Source of the DNA: Sulfurovum lithotrophicum
GTDB lineage: Bacteria > Campylobacterota > Campylobacteria > Campylobacterales > Sulfurovaceae
Direction of reading: 5' to 3'
DNA: 64,000 nt
NCBI RefSeq assembly: GCF_000987835.1
Contig: NZ_CP011308.1
Coordinates: 2,046,001-2,110,000, forward strand
In this document: piece after piece, positions 54,785-62,997 of the stretch
How positions within the stretch are numbered: position 1 is the stretch's first letter
Layout of the letters: each line of letters begins with the position of its first letter
The notes under the pieces: model-generated
What the model saw: only the letters and a program-made list of their open reading frames with translations
What the model was told of the DNA's origin: nothing
Database searches by the model: none
Translations under genes and position numbers: made by a program

Positions 54785-55252
54785 ATGACAACCTTTAAAA
54801 AAGTGCAGAAGACTGCCGGTATCCGGGAACTGATAAGATCAACCTTTGACGTGGACCTTCCACTAACAGGAAACTGGGGATACACGGCAGAAGAAGCAAC
54901 TATTGTTGAAGCTCTGCCGGAGGGTATGCCGCTTCTTCAGCTCGAACATGTGTTTGCCTCCATACGAGCACACCTTGAAATGAATATTACCCAGGAGCCT
55001 GAAAACAGGTACGGCGGTATCAATCTGCATGAAAAAGAACGTGAACAGAGCAAAAGCGAAAAAGGCATTTTCGACAAAGTCACTTATGAGATTACTGCCA
55101 TAAAAGAAGACCTTTACAATGCTTTCATCAAGGAATACAAAGAGGGTTACGGTAAAGATGGTTTTGACCTGGACGACCATTTTAAAAGAAGAAAAGAGGC
55201 TACACTTACCCGGGAAGTTATACACTACTTTGAAGTGAGCGCTTTCGGATAA
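54785..55252 (+). CDS. Hypothetical protein, 155 residues
   Basis: No signal peptide. Begins MTTFKKVQKTAGIRELIR; contains GNWGYTAEEATIVEALPEGMPLLQLEHVFASIRAHLEMNI. Its ATG is directly after the thioredoxin stop (TAAATG), with AAAAAGGAG upstream. I do not recognise the family. Context suggests a cytoplasmic partner of the thioredoxin or flavoprotein on either side. Confidence 0.65.
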   Translation: MTTFKKVQKTAGIRELIRSTFDVDLPLTGNWGYTAEEATIVEALPEGMPLLQLEHVFASIRAHLEMNITQEPENRYGGINLHEKEREQSKSEKGIFDKVTYEITAIKEDLYNAFIKEYKEGYGKDGFDLDDHFKRRKEATLTREVIHYFEVSAFG

Positions 55253-55319
55253 GCACTCAATAAGCACTAAAAAGATACTATAATTACTTATATATATTTA
55301 ACATAATGAGGTATTATCT

Positions 55320-56687
55320 ATGGATTCTTCAAAAAGAAAATTTTTAGCACTCTCCGGTCTCACTATCGCCTCTTCCCTCTGCGGAAGTGAAACTGCCGGC
55401 ACTCCAAAAGAAAAAACACTGCCAAAAAGCAACAAAGCGGCTATTCCTGACACCAATAAGCCCAGAGTAGTTGTCTTGGGCGGTGGATGGTCAGGACTCT
55501 CTATTGCAAAAACCGTAAAAGAGTTCTCTCCCCAGGCTGATGTAGTTTTGGTTGAAAGCAGGCATGAGTTTATTTCTTGTCCCATAAGTAATTTATGGCT
55601 GGTCGACAAAGTCAACCTTGAGTACATTACGCATGACTACCTTCAGGCGGCCCGAAACTACAACTACACTTTTTTCAATGCAACAGCCATCAATGTAGAT
55701 AAAAAAAATCGTATTCTGCAAACGACGCAGGGAGATATCGCATTTGATTATCTTGTCCTTTCTCCGGGCATAGACTATGATTACTCCAGATGGACGACGG
55801 ATACGGCACTGGTTGCAAGATTAAGACAGGAGTATCCCGCAGGCTTCATCCCGGGCTCCGAACATATGACGATCAAAAATAAAATACACAATTTTAAAGA
55901 GGGAAACTTTATCCTTACCGTTCCCGGCGGGAACTACAGATGCCTTCCTGCTCCCTATGAGAGAGCCTGTCTGATCGCAGACTACTTTAAACAGAAAAAG
56001 CTCAAAGCAAAAGTCATTATTTTGGATGAGAACAATGCGATCACCATTAAAAAGAAAGGCTTCTCCTCTGCCTTTGACGAACTCTACGCCGACTACATAG
56101 AATATGTTCCAAACAGCACGATTAAAAATATTGACTTGGACAAAAAAGTGGTTACAACCGAGATGGATGAATTCACATTTGCAGATGCTGCTTTCTACCC
56201 TCGTGTCAGAGGTGCAAAGATCATAGAAACCATGGGATTTGCAAAAGATGCCAAAGATATGATGGAGGGGCACATCAATCCCATCACCTATGAAGTCATA
56301 GGTGAACAAAACATATTTATTGCCGGGGATGCAAGGCCAATGGGCTTTTCCAAATCTGGGAATACCTCAAATATTGAAGGAAAATATGTCGGAAAAGTTG
56401 TTGCGCGACGTATCAACAAAGAACAGTCACCTAGGTGGGAATCACCTATAACCCTGTGCTTTTCTGCTATTTCCCTAAAACCTTTTAATGCTATCTATAT
56501 CTATACCAAATATTCTTTTGACAAAAAAGACAAAAATCCAAAAAATATAAAATTTATAGACTGGCAGAAGTTTAGTTTTACGGAGACAATAAGTAACGAA
56601 AACTGGAAAAAAACCGGTAAGGTCGATGCTGACTCTATTCTGTCATGGGCTGATGCTTTATATTTTGATATGTTTGGTGCCAAATAG
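55320..56687 (+). CDS. Flavocytochrome c sulfide dehydrogenase-type flavoprotein (FccB/SoxF-like)
   Basis: 455 residues. After a leader with KRKFLALSGLTIASSL (a Tat-like signal but KR, not RR) comes the FAD site VVVLGGGWSGLSIA (51-64). C87 in HEFISCPISN matches the Cys that covalently binds FAD in FccB/SoxF. C208 (YRCLPAPYER) and C380 (ITLCFSAI) fit the redox disulfide. It would oxidise sulfide or polysulfide in the periplasm and pass electrons to a c-type cytochrome. No cytochrome gene is adjacent on this strand; the small cytochrome at 51943 could be a partner. Confidence 0.82.
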   Translation: MDSSKRKFLALSGLTIASSLCGSETAGTPKEKTLPKSNKAAIPDTNKPRVVVLGGGWSGLSIAKTVKEFSPQADVVLVESRHEFISCPISNLWLVDKVNLEYITHDYLQAARNYNYTFFNATAINVDKKNRILQTTQGDIAFDYLVLSPGIDYDYSRWTTDTALVARLRQEYPAGFIPGSEHMTIKNKIHNFKEGNFILTVPGGNYRCLPAPYERACLIADYFKQKKLKAKVIILDENNAITIKKKGFSSAFDELYADYIEYVPNSTIKNIDLDKKVVTTEMDEFTFADAAFYPRVRGAKIIETMGFAKDAKDMMEGHINPITYEVIGEQNIFIAGDARPMGFSKSGNTSNIEGKYVGKVVARRINKEQSPRWESPITLCFSAISLKPFNAIYIYTKYSFDKKDKNPKNIKFIDWQKFSFTETISNENWKKTGKVDADSILSWADALYFDMFGAK

Positions 56688-56718
56688 CCAATTACTGCAA
56701 ATCAAAAATTTTAGATTG

Positions 56719-56748
56719 TGTCAATTCAAATTTCAATTTGAATTGACA
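56719..56748. other. Perfect 14-bp inverted repeat with 2-bp centre
   Basis: TGTCAATTCAAATT (56719-56732), TC, AATTTGAATTGACA (56735-56748). It begins 31 bp after the flavoprotein stop and may terminate that transcript, but no T-run follows on either side. The near-absent loop is unusual for a terminator and fits a protein-binding palindrome as well. Confidence 0.6.
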
Positions 56749-56899
56749 ACATTATTACTTCCCATACAATAACATCTTCATATGAAACATTACAGATATA
56801 AAGCTAAACCATACCCAGTACAAAATTTTGGTATTTGCACATATGTTTAAATTGTAACTTTATTGAAATGAAGAGATGATTTACGTGGAGGGCCATAAG

Positions 56900-56922
56900 C
56901 TCCTCTATCCTTGGATGAGGAG
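56900..56922 (-). terminator. Hairpin downstream of the DUF302 gene
   Basis: CTCCTC (56900-56905) and GAGGAG (56917-56922), with an inner ATCC/GGAT pairing, 26 bp beyond the minus-strand stop at 56949. Stem strength is good; a U-tract is not obvious. Confidence 0.5.
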
Positions 56923-56948
56923 TTATAGGTTAAGAAGATATGTTTTTA

Positions 56949-57884
56949 TTATTCTTCTGTTGCTTCATTTACAGCTGCATTCATTGCTTTTTGTGCTTTA
57001 AGCAGTACATCTTTTGATGCTTTATCAGTTACATCGATAGAACTGATCCAGTTATAGACAGACGGGTAAGCGAAGTGTACGGTTTTATCACCTTTTTTCT
57101 TATACATAGAGAAAGAACATGGGGCAAAGGCACCTGCTTCAGGGTGAGTCTTGGAGACTTCATAGATCACTGCTACTTTACAGATGGAGTATACATCAAA
57201 AAAGTCATACGTGTCATCTCCCGCTTTTGCCAGATCATCGCCAAGTTTATTGTAACCCGCCAGAACAAAGCCTGCTGTCTCAAGTCCAGCTTCCAGCTCT
57301 TCCTGAAGTCCATCCAGTTCATCCTCTATCTCGTCAGGCTTTACATCCATTTCCATTGTAAATCTTTTGACAAGGTCACCTTCCGGCTTTGCTATCTTAT
57401 AGTGAGTATCTTCAAATTTACCGTTTGGCATAGCCTTTGCGAGAACATCCGCAACGTCTTTCATATAGGCAACAAGATCTGCATTATCCGCAGGAATACC
57501 GGTGATCTTGGCAATACCTGCTGCAGACATAGATGATACGGAAATGTTTTTTTCACCCTTTTTGGTAAAGATAGACATACTCAGTGGGGTAAACAGGGCT
57601 ATATTTGGATACTTCTTCAGCAGTTTGGTCACTGCATCTTTTTTATGGAGCGTCATAAGATTGTATGCATCATGCGCGTGATCCTTGAACTTAGCCTCAA
57701 ACGCTTTATTCATATCATTGTTACCGGTAATGTAGAAACCTGCATCCTTGAATGCTTTCTCGATCGTTTTTGCGTTTACTTTACCGCCTTGATTGTCTGC
57801 CGTATAAATACGGATATCCTGCGCAGCATTTACCGCTACTCCAAATGTTAGCAATAGTGCTACTACCAAACCTTTTAACTTCAT
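56949..57884 (-). CDS. Exported protein with two DUF302 domains
   Basis: 311 residues: signal peptide (LVVALLLTFGVAVNAAQ), then two DUF302-type alpha/beta units: about 40-150 (AFKDAGFYITGNNDMNKAF ... NIALFTPLSMSIFTKKG) and about 175-300 (GLETAGFVLAGYNKLGDDL ... GAFAPCSFSMYKKKGD). Internal duplication is clear from the matching FxPxSxSxxxKKG blocks. DUF302 proteins are frequent in sulfur-oxidising bacteria; function unknown. AAAGGAAACAAC precedes the ATG. Confidence 0.8.
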   Translation of the reverse strand: MKLKGLVVALLLTFGVAVNAAQDIRIYTADNQGGKVNAKTIEKAFKDAGFYITGNNDMNKAFEAKFKDHAHDAYNLMTLHKKDAVTKLLKKYPNIALFTPLSMSIFTKKGEKNISVSSMSAAGIAKITGIPADNADLVAYMKDVADVLAKAMPNGKFEDTHYKIAKPEGDLVKRFTMEMDVKPDEIEDELDGLQEELEAGLETAGFVLAGYNKLGDDLAKAGDDTYDFFDVYSICKVAVIYEVSKTHPEAGAFAPCSFSMYKKKGDKTVHFAYPSVYNWISSIDVTDKASKDVLLKAQKAMNAAVNEATEE

Positions 57885-58020
57885 GTTGTTTCCTTTAATG
57901 TTGATTTTGTATCAATTATCTTATCAGAAAAGCCATAATAAATCACTTTTTTTATTCTTTATGTGGTGTTATAAGCTAATGTAAACCAAATGTGTTACAT
58001 TATGCAATTTAATTCAAAAA

Positions 58021-58776
58021 CTATTGATGATCTTTTTTACTTTTTTTCATCATTTCTTTTTTGACATAATCAATATTGCTTTGTGTTTTTCGCACTATTG
58101 AATGTCCTTCCCCAAATATCTTTTCCCGTATTTCTAAGGTTTTATTCAATTCCTTCAATGCTTTATTATATTCCCCAAGCTTAAAGTAAACCAATCCTAT
58201 ATTGCTATAGGTCAAAGCCGTAGCATAATGCTCCTCACCCAAAGTCTCTTTTCGTATCACCAGCGCCTTTTTATAATACTCCAGTGCCTTACTGTACTTC
58301 CCCTGCTTTCGGTAGACCCCGGCTATGTTGCTGTAGGTAATGGCTGACGCACGATAATTTTCTCCAAAAAGTTTCTTTTGTATTTTAAGAGAGATCAGAT
58401 AATTATCGATCGCCTCTTTGTATTTCCCCTGCTTACTGTAGATACCGCCTATATTATTGTAGGTTGTTGCTTCGGTTCTGTCATCTTCATCCAGGAGTTT
58501 CTTTTGCAGTTCCAGTGCTTTGAGATTGTACTGCAGGGCTTCATCGTACTTTCCCATCTTTTCATAGTAGTATCCTATCTTGGAATAACTGATAATATTC
58601 TCTTTACCATCTACCCCATACGTTTCGATATCCGATTTCAGCTGCCTGAGGGCATATTTCACAGCTTTCTTGTAGTTACCTCTCTTTCTGGCAGCTTCCG
58701 CAAGATTGTAGTCCGCACCATGCGCCCACAGTAATGTAGCGCCCAGAACAGCAACACCAAATAATATTTTTTTCAT
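58021..58776 (-). CDS. Exported TPR repeat protein
   Basis: 251 residues: signal peptide (ILFGVAVLGATLLWAHG), then five kinesin-light-chain-type tetratricopeptide repeats of 42 residues, each with a YNNIGGIYSKQGKYKEAIDNY-like pattern, ending in a lysine-rich tail. A protein-binding scaffold in the periplasm. It lies 88 bp after the MOSC gene on the same strand, so it may belong to the sox transcript. Confidence 0.85.
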   Translation of the reverse strand: MKKILFGVAVLGATLLWAHGADYNLAEAARKRGNYKKAVKYALRQLKSDIETYGVDGKENIISYSKIGYYYEKMGKYDEALQYNLKALELQKKLLDEDDRTEATTYNNIGGIYSKQGKYKEAIDNYLISLKIQKKLFGENYRASAITYSNIAGVYRKQGKYSKALEYYKKALVIRKETLGEEHYATALTYSNIGLVYFKLGEYNKALKELNKTLEIREKIFGEGHSIVRKTQSNIDYVKKEMMKKSKKDHQ

Positions 58777-58864
58777 TTATATTCCTTGCATATCAATCTT
58801 ATATTTTATAGGGAAATGTGTGTCTTTCTCAGCATGAAGCATACTGTTGCATTGTGGCATAGGG

Positions 58865-59311
58865 TCAATCTAAAAGATAGATATCGTCGCCCGTTCTGAT
58901 CTTTCCGGGTTCTGTCACCTTGGCAAAAATGCCTCTGTCATTTTTAAGGAGTTTCGGCAATTTTGCATCTACCTGCGAAAGGCCTTTACATAGTGTACAG
59001 TGCTGGCTGATCTCCAAAACAGCATCGCCGATCTGAAGTCTTGATCCGCCCGGAAGATGGTACGGATTATAATCCATGAGAATATTTTCACCCAATACAC
59101 CATGAGGCAGCTCAATATCGTGCTTTTTCGCAAGTACATAGCTGTACATCGAAGTAAGCAGGACGGACCTCTGTATGTTTTGGTTGTAGTGTTTGTCTTT
59201 CACGATGCCTTTGGTATCCAGGAGCATCTCATCAGCAGCGCTGCGACCATCGACAGAGGAATAAAATAATGAATGAATATTACCGACTTTAGTCATTTTA
59301 TTTACTTTCAT
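58865..59311 (-). CDS. MOSC domain protein
   Basis: 148 residues. HGVLGENILMDYNPYHLPGGSRLQIGDAVLEISQHCTLCKGLSQ is the MOSC pattern, with a CTLC pair as the candidate sulfur-carrier or Mo-ligand Cys. MOSC proteins deliver sulfur to, or act on, molybdenum cofactor. Since SoxC in the same operon is a molybdoenzyme, a role in its cofactor is plausible. The ATG overlaps the stop of the thioredoxin-like gene (TAATG). Confidence 0.82.
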   Translation of the reverse strand: MKVNKMTKVGNIHSLFYSSVDGRSAADEMLLDTKGIVKDKHYNQNIQRSVLLTSMYSYVLAKKHDIELPHGVLGENILMDYNPYHLPGGSRLQIGDAVLEISQHCTLCKGLSQVDAKLPKLLKNDRGIFAKVTEPGKIRTGDDIYLLD

Positions 59312-59751
59312 TACTCTACATCATTATAGGCTTTGGTGCTCACCAAATGTAAAGTATCAAGGAATTTAGCTTCATCCCTGTAGCCTACTTCATCATATAC
59401 AAGTTCTCCATTCTGATCAAAGAATAGACAACTTGGATACATGGGGTATCCTATCTCTTTTGCAAACTTAAGCTTGCTGACTTTTAAACCGTCAAAAGAT
59501 ACAATGCCTTCATCACGAACATTGATATCTACAAAAATAAAATCTTTTTTTATCTCTGCTTCTACCTTTTCATCATCAAAAGTGAACTCTTGCATCTTGA
59601 GGCAGTAGTTACATCCTGTGATGTGCAAAAAAACCAATATATGTTTATTGGTTTTTTTTGCATCATGTACAATCTGATCAAGATCGATGTCATTGGCAAA
59701 CGCTATGCCGATAACAGTCAGGAGCATAAAAACAAGTCGTTTAAACTGCAC
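59311..59751 (-). CDS. Exported thioredoxin-fold protein of the sox operon (SoxW-like)
   Basis: 146 residues: signal peptide (LVFMLLTVIGIAFAND), redox motif ITGCNYCLKM (about 45-54), and the cis-Pro loop YPMYPSCLFFDQNG. It probably keeps the SoxY Cys or a Sox cysteine reduced, as SoxW/SoxS do elsewhere. It lies 5 bp after the MBL hydrolase gene and overlaps the MOSC gene. Confidence 0.82.
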   Translation of the reverse strand: MQFKRLVFMLLTVIGIAFANDIDLDQIVHDAKKTNKHILVFLHITGCNYCLKMQEFTFDDEKVEAEIKKDFIFVDINVRDEGIVSFDGLKVSKLKFAKEIGYPMYPSCLFFDQNGELVYDEVGYRDEAKFLDTLHLVSTKAYNDVE

Positions 59752-59756
59752 TTCTT

Positions 59757-60881
59757 TTACGCTTCCTCGTCTTTCTCTTGATCGTCACCACCGCCATCAC
59801 TCTTTTCAGCACTGTAGTCGATCAGATCATCTTCATCGAACATTTCCAGCTCTTCATAAGATCTAAATACGTTTCCTGGACTAAGTATCCAGTACAGGTC
59901 TTTGTCTTTGAATTCCGGTAAAGTCACCTCTTTGGTAATAAGATCGGCAACGACACCCTCTTCCATTTTTGCAAGGACTCTGTCTTTGAGCAATGCGAAG
60001 TATTGTACGGACTCATCTGCCGCCGATTTGTCAGTGATAAACCCATGTCCCGGAACCAAGTGTTCCCATTCTCTGGCTCTGATCGCATTAATCGCATTGA
60101 TCTGTCCGACAACAATACCGTCTCTATTCGAAGTTACCCTACCGTTCATAACAACATCAGCAGCCAATACTACTTTGTCATCCGGCAAATAGAGGAACCA
60201 GTCATCTTCAGAGTGGGCATAACCGACTCTTACATATTCCATATTCACACCGGAAATAGTGAACTTGCTAGTCTCTTCAAATGTTTTATCCACTTTTGCA
60301 AGCACGGTACCTCTGATTGCATTCTGGTAAAGTGCCTTGATCATTCTGGTTTGCATACCGGGATAATCTTTCCCATCAACATGTCTCGGACCGTAATAGT
60401 CCTCATTGATCAATGGCGTACCATAGATCGTAGCACCGAATACTTCTTTATAGAAGTTGTTACCCAACCAGTGGTCATCATGCTCATGGCTGATAATAAC
60501 TGTTTTCACAGGCATATCAGCGATTTTTTTCATCTCAGCATACGCTTGTTTTGCAAAGATATATGACGGGCCTGAATCCCAAGCGATCCACTGGTCATCA
60601 CCTTTGATATAACAACTGTTTGACATGTATCCGGCATTATCTTTTGTCGGCATTTCGAGCGCACCGAAGAAACACCATACACGTTCACTTACCTGTACCG
60701 GCTTTAAGTTGTAGTTCCAGTCGGGACCGCCACCCGTATGTGGTTTGACCCACTCATGAACAATGAAGTTACCATCAGCATCCAGATGGCTCGGGTGTTC
60801 GACTTTTATACTTTTATTACCAATAAAGGGTATTGCCGCAGCAAATGCCACTATTATTAATATAGCTAATAGACTTTTCAT
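59757..60881 (-). CDS. soxH: Exported metallo-beta-lactamase-fold hydrolase (SoxH-like)
   Basis: 374 residues with a signal peptide. The binuclear metal site is SHEHDDHW (H132, H134, D136, H137), followed by later ligands in VRVGYAHSEDDWFLYLPDDKVVLAADVV and LVPGHGF. This architecture and the place after soxYZ match SoxH, whose reaction is unknown. The acidic, low-complexity tail (EKSDGGGDDQEKDEEA) is unusual. 9 bp after soxZ. Confidence 0.78.
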   Translation of the reverse strand: MKSLLAILIIVAFAAAIPFIGNKSIKVEHPSHLDADGNFIVHEWVKPHTGGGPDWNYNLKPVQVSERVWCFFGALEMPTKDNAGYMSNSCYIKGDDQWIAWDSGPSYIFAKQAYAEMKKIADMPVKTVIISHEHDDHWLGNNFYKEVFGATIYGTPLINEDYYGPRHVDGKDYPGMQTRMIKALYQNAIRGTVLAKVDKTFEETSKFTISGVNMEYVRVGYAHSEDDWFLYLPDDKVVLAADVVMNGRVTSNRDGIVVGQINAINAIRAREWEHLVPGHGFITDKSAADESVQYFALLKDRVLAKMEEGVVADLITKEVTLPEFKDKDLYWILSPGNVFRSYEELEMFDEDDLIDYSAEKSDGGGDDQEKDEEA

Positions 60882-60890
60882 AAGTGTCCC

Positions 60891-61193
60891 TTATTTTATT
60901 TTCTTCTTACCTATCTTTGTTTTACCATTATTATCTGTAACTTCAAATACCAGTTCATCACCTTTTTTCGCTCCCGTAAACGAGAATTTTATCAATGGAT
61001 TCTCCGACATAAATCCACTTGTGTCAGCTTCAAAGACAACTTTACCATTTGCCTTTCCTACAATACGCTTAATATACTGAACGTCAATTTTCTTTTTCTC
61101 AGCCTCTTCTTTGTCAGCCATAAGACTTTTAAACATTGCTTTTACTTGAACAACGCCATTTTTCTCTTTTGCTTTGATTTTCATTTTACCCAT
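60891..61193 (-). CDS. soxZ: Thiosulfate oxidation carrier SoxZ
   Basis: 100 residues, immunoglobulin-like: VQVKAMFKSLMADKEEAEKK, VFEADTSGFMSENPLIKFSFTGAKKGDEL. No signal peptide of its own, as in other SoxZ proteins; it is exported with SoxY through the Tat pathway. With SoxY it carries sulfur intermediates between Sox enzymes. AAGGAT lies before the ATG. Confidence 0.93.
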   Translation of the reverse strand: MGKMKIKAKEKNGVVQVKAMFKSLMADKEEAEKKKIDVQYIKRIVGKANGKVVFEADTSGFMSENPLIKFSFTGAKKGDELVFEVTDNNGKTKIGKKKIK

Positions 61194-61272
61194 TTTGTAT
61201 CCTTTTTTTAAATTTTTATGTATATCTTTTTTTACTCAATTCATTTCTCAGTCTACTGCGATAGAGGTTGAA

Positions 61273-61731
61273 TCAACCACCACATCCACCGATAGATACA
61301 TCGATCTCTTTTCCAGTTGTATAGAGTTTTCCATCTCTTGTTTTTGCTACGATTGTAACCAGTGCAGTTTGTCTCATTTTAATTCTGAATGAGTAATCTA
61401 CTTTTTGACCTTCCGGCACAGAGAATACTACTGATAGAGATCTGGGGTTTGCATCTTGGAAAAGTGCGATCGTTTCAATGTCCAGGTCACTTTTAAGTGT
61501 AATAGGAATCGATCCACCGTTTTCTGCCAGTTTTGGCGCTACAAATTTGATCTTGTCTGTTTTTTCCAGTGGAGCATCCCCAAACAATGCTTTGATTGCA
61601 TCTGTAGATTTCGCTGCTTCCCAGGCTTTTGGTTTAGTCTCTCTAAAGTTTATAGCATGTAGTTTTGCCATTGGTGTTAACATTACTGCTGCTGCTGCAA
61701 GTCCCAAGCCTAAAAATTTTCTTCTTTCCAT
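61273..61731 (-). CDS. soxY: Thiosulfate oxidation carrier SoxY
   Basis: 152 residues. It has a twin-arginine signal (MERRKFLGLGLAAAAVML) and ends in GGCGG, the swinging arm whose Cys binds sulfur intermediates. DAIKALFGDAPLEKTDKIKFVAPKLAENGGSIPI is typical of SoxY. The start at 61731 has AAAGGAAAC upstream; the open frame beyond has no Tat signal. Next to soxZ. Confidence 0.96.
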   Translation of the reverse strand: MERRKFLGLGLAAAAVMLTPMAKLHAINFRETKPKAWEAAKSTDAIKALFGDAPLEKTDKIKFVAPKLAENGGSIPITLKSDLDIETIALFQDANPRSLSVVFSVPEGQKVDYSFRIKMRQTALVTIVAKTRDGKLYTTGKEIDVSIGGCGG

Positions 61732-61824
61732 TGTGTTTCCTTTAATTTGAATTTGGATTGCAGGAGGAGTCACCTCCGCTTGCAATATTTTATTGTTTTA
61801 TTGTGAAGTAAAAGTGAATTTCAC

Positions 61825-62997
61825 TTATTTACTTGCACCCGCCATATACTCAACGATCTCTTTGATGTCTGCATCACTAAGGTCCATATTTCCACCTTTT
61901 GGAGGCATGGCACCTGTACCTTTGATCGCATTTGCAAGTACTTTATCCATACCTTTTTCCATGACTTTCTTCCAGGCATCGGCGTCACCTACCTTAGGTG
62001 CACCCATGGTATCAGTACCGTGGCAAAGCTTACAGGAAGCCTCATACAGTTTCTGACCTTTAGAAGCACCCTGGCCTTTTGGCTCCGGCGGAAGATCTTT
62101 GGCATAAGCGTACGGAGGTACAACGTCTTTCATCTCATACTTGATCTTCATTACCTTCGGAGGAAGTCCTTTTTCACCAGGTCCTGAACTTGGATCTTTA
62201 CAGTCTTTCATACATCTTTTACCCATTCCGATATTTTTGGCACGGTCAGCAAAGAATGCTTTGACATTTGCAGGGCCTTTTGGTCCATCGATATCAGGGT
62301 AGAAACCATCTTTGTTAGGGAGAACGACTTTCATCAGTTTCTCTCTGTTAAGAACATAATCATCATCCAACTCTTCCCCGTCTATCTTTATCTCATTTTG
62401 CGCAAGAATATAGGCAGTGATCGCATATACTTCATCATCAGTCAAAGATTTTGGATGTGCATACGGCATTGCATCTCTGATATATGTGAACAATGTAGTG
62501 GCATATGGCCAGTAGGTACCCACTGTTCTTTTTGGTGCATCCATACCCGGCTTGATTCTCTGGTTTTTAAGCGTTTTGACAATACCGTTTTCATCTTTGT
62601 CCTGATTACCTCCGGTTAATTGAGGGTAACCCTTTCCTCCGCCACCAAACTCACCGTGACACACGGCACACTGTGCTTCGAAAAGTTCATCTCCAAGCTC
62701 AACGGAGCCTTCACCTTCAGGCAAACCTTTACCGTCTGGTCGTGCGTCGACATCCCATGCTTTGATCTCGTTCGCTGTAGGTGTTCGGCCATACCATATA
62801 CCTTTGGTACTCTGTGTGTTGTATCTATATGCTGTGTAAACACCGTTTTTTCTCGGATAGATCACACCACCGTCGATCGCGCCCGGTTTTGATTCATAGA
62901 CACCCGGCATACATTGAGTGGCAGCTGCAACAGCAAATGTTGAGCTCATCATCAATGTCATACCGAGGGTCACTAATTTACGATCTAACTTGAACAT
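61825..62997 (-). CDS. soxD: Diheme cytochrome c subunit SoxD of sulfane dehydrogenase
   Basis: 390 residues: signal peptide, then a first heme domain with CAVCH (110-114) and a second with CKLCH (322-326). Tyr-rich WYGRTPTANEIKAWDVD and MPYAHPKSLTDDEVYAITAYIL are typical. An extra RCMKDC pair (261-266) lies between the hemes. With SoxC it oxidises SoxY-bound sulfane sulfur, taking six electrons. GGAGGTAAGCA precedes the ATG, which overlaps soxC by 20 bp. Confidence 0.9.
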   Translation of the reverse strand: MFKLDRKLVTLGMTLMMSSTFAVAAATQCMPGVYESKPGAIDGGVIYPRKNGVYTAYRYNTQSTKGIWYGRTPTANEIKAWDVDARPDGKGLPEGEGSVELGDELFEAQCAVCHGEFGGGGKGYPQLTGGNQDKDENGIVKTLKNQRIKPGMDAPKRTVGTYWPYATTLFTYIRDAMPYAHPKSLTDDEVYAITAYILAQNEIKIDGEELDDDYVLNREKLMKVVLPNKDGFYPDIDGPKGPANVKAFFADRAKNIGMGKRCMKDCKDPSSGPGEKGLPPKVMKIKYEMKDVVPPYAYAKDLPPEPKGQGASKGQKLYEASCKLCHGTDTMGAPKVGDADAWKKVMEKGMDKVLANAIKGTGAMPPKGGNMDLSDADIKEIVEYMAGASK

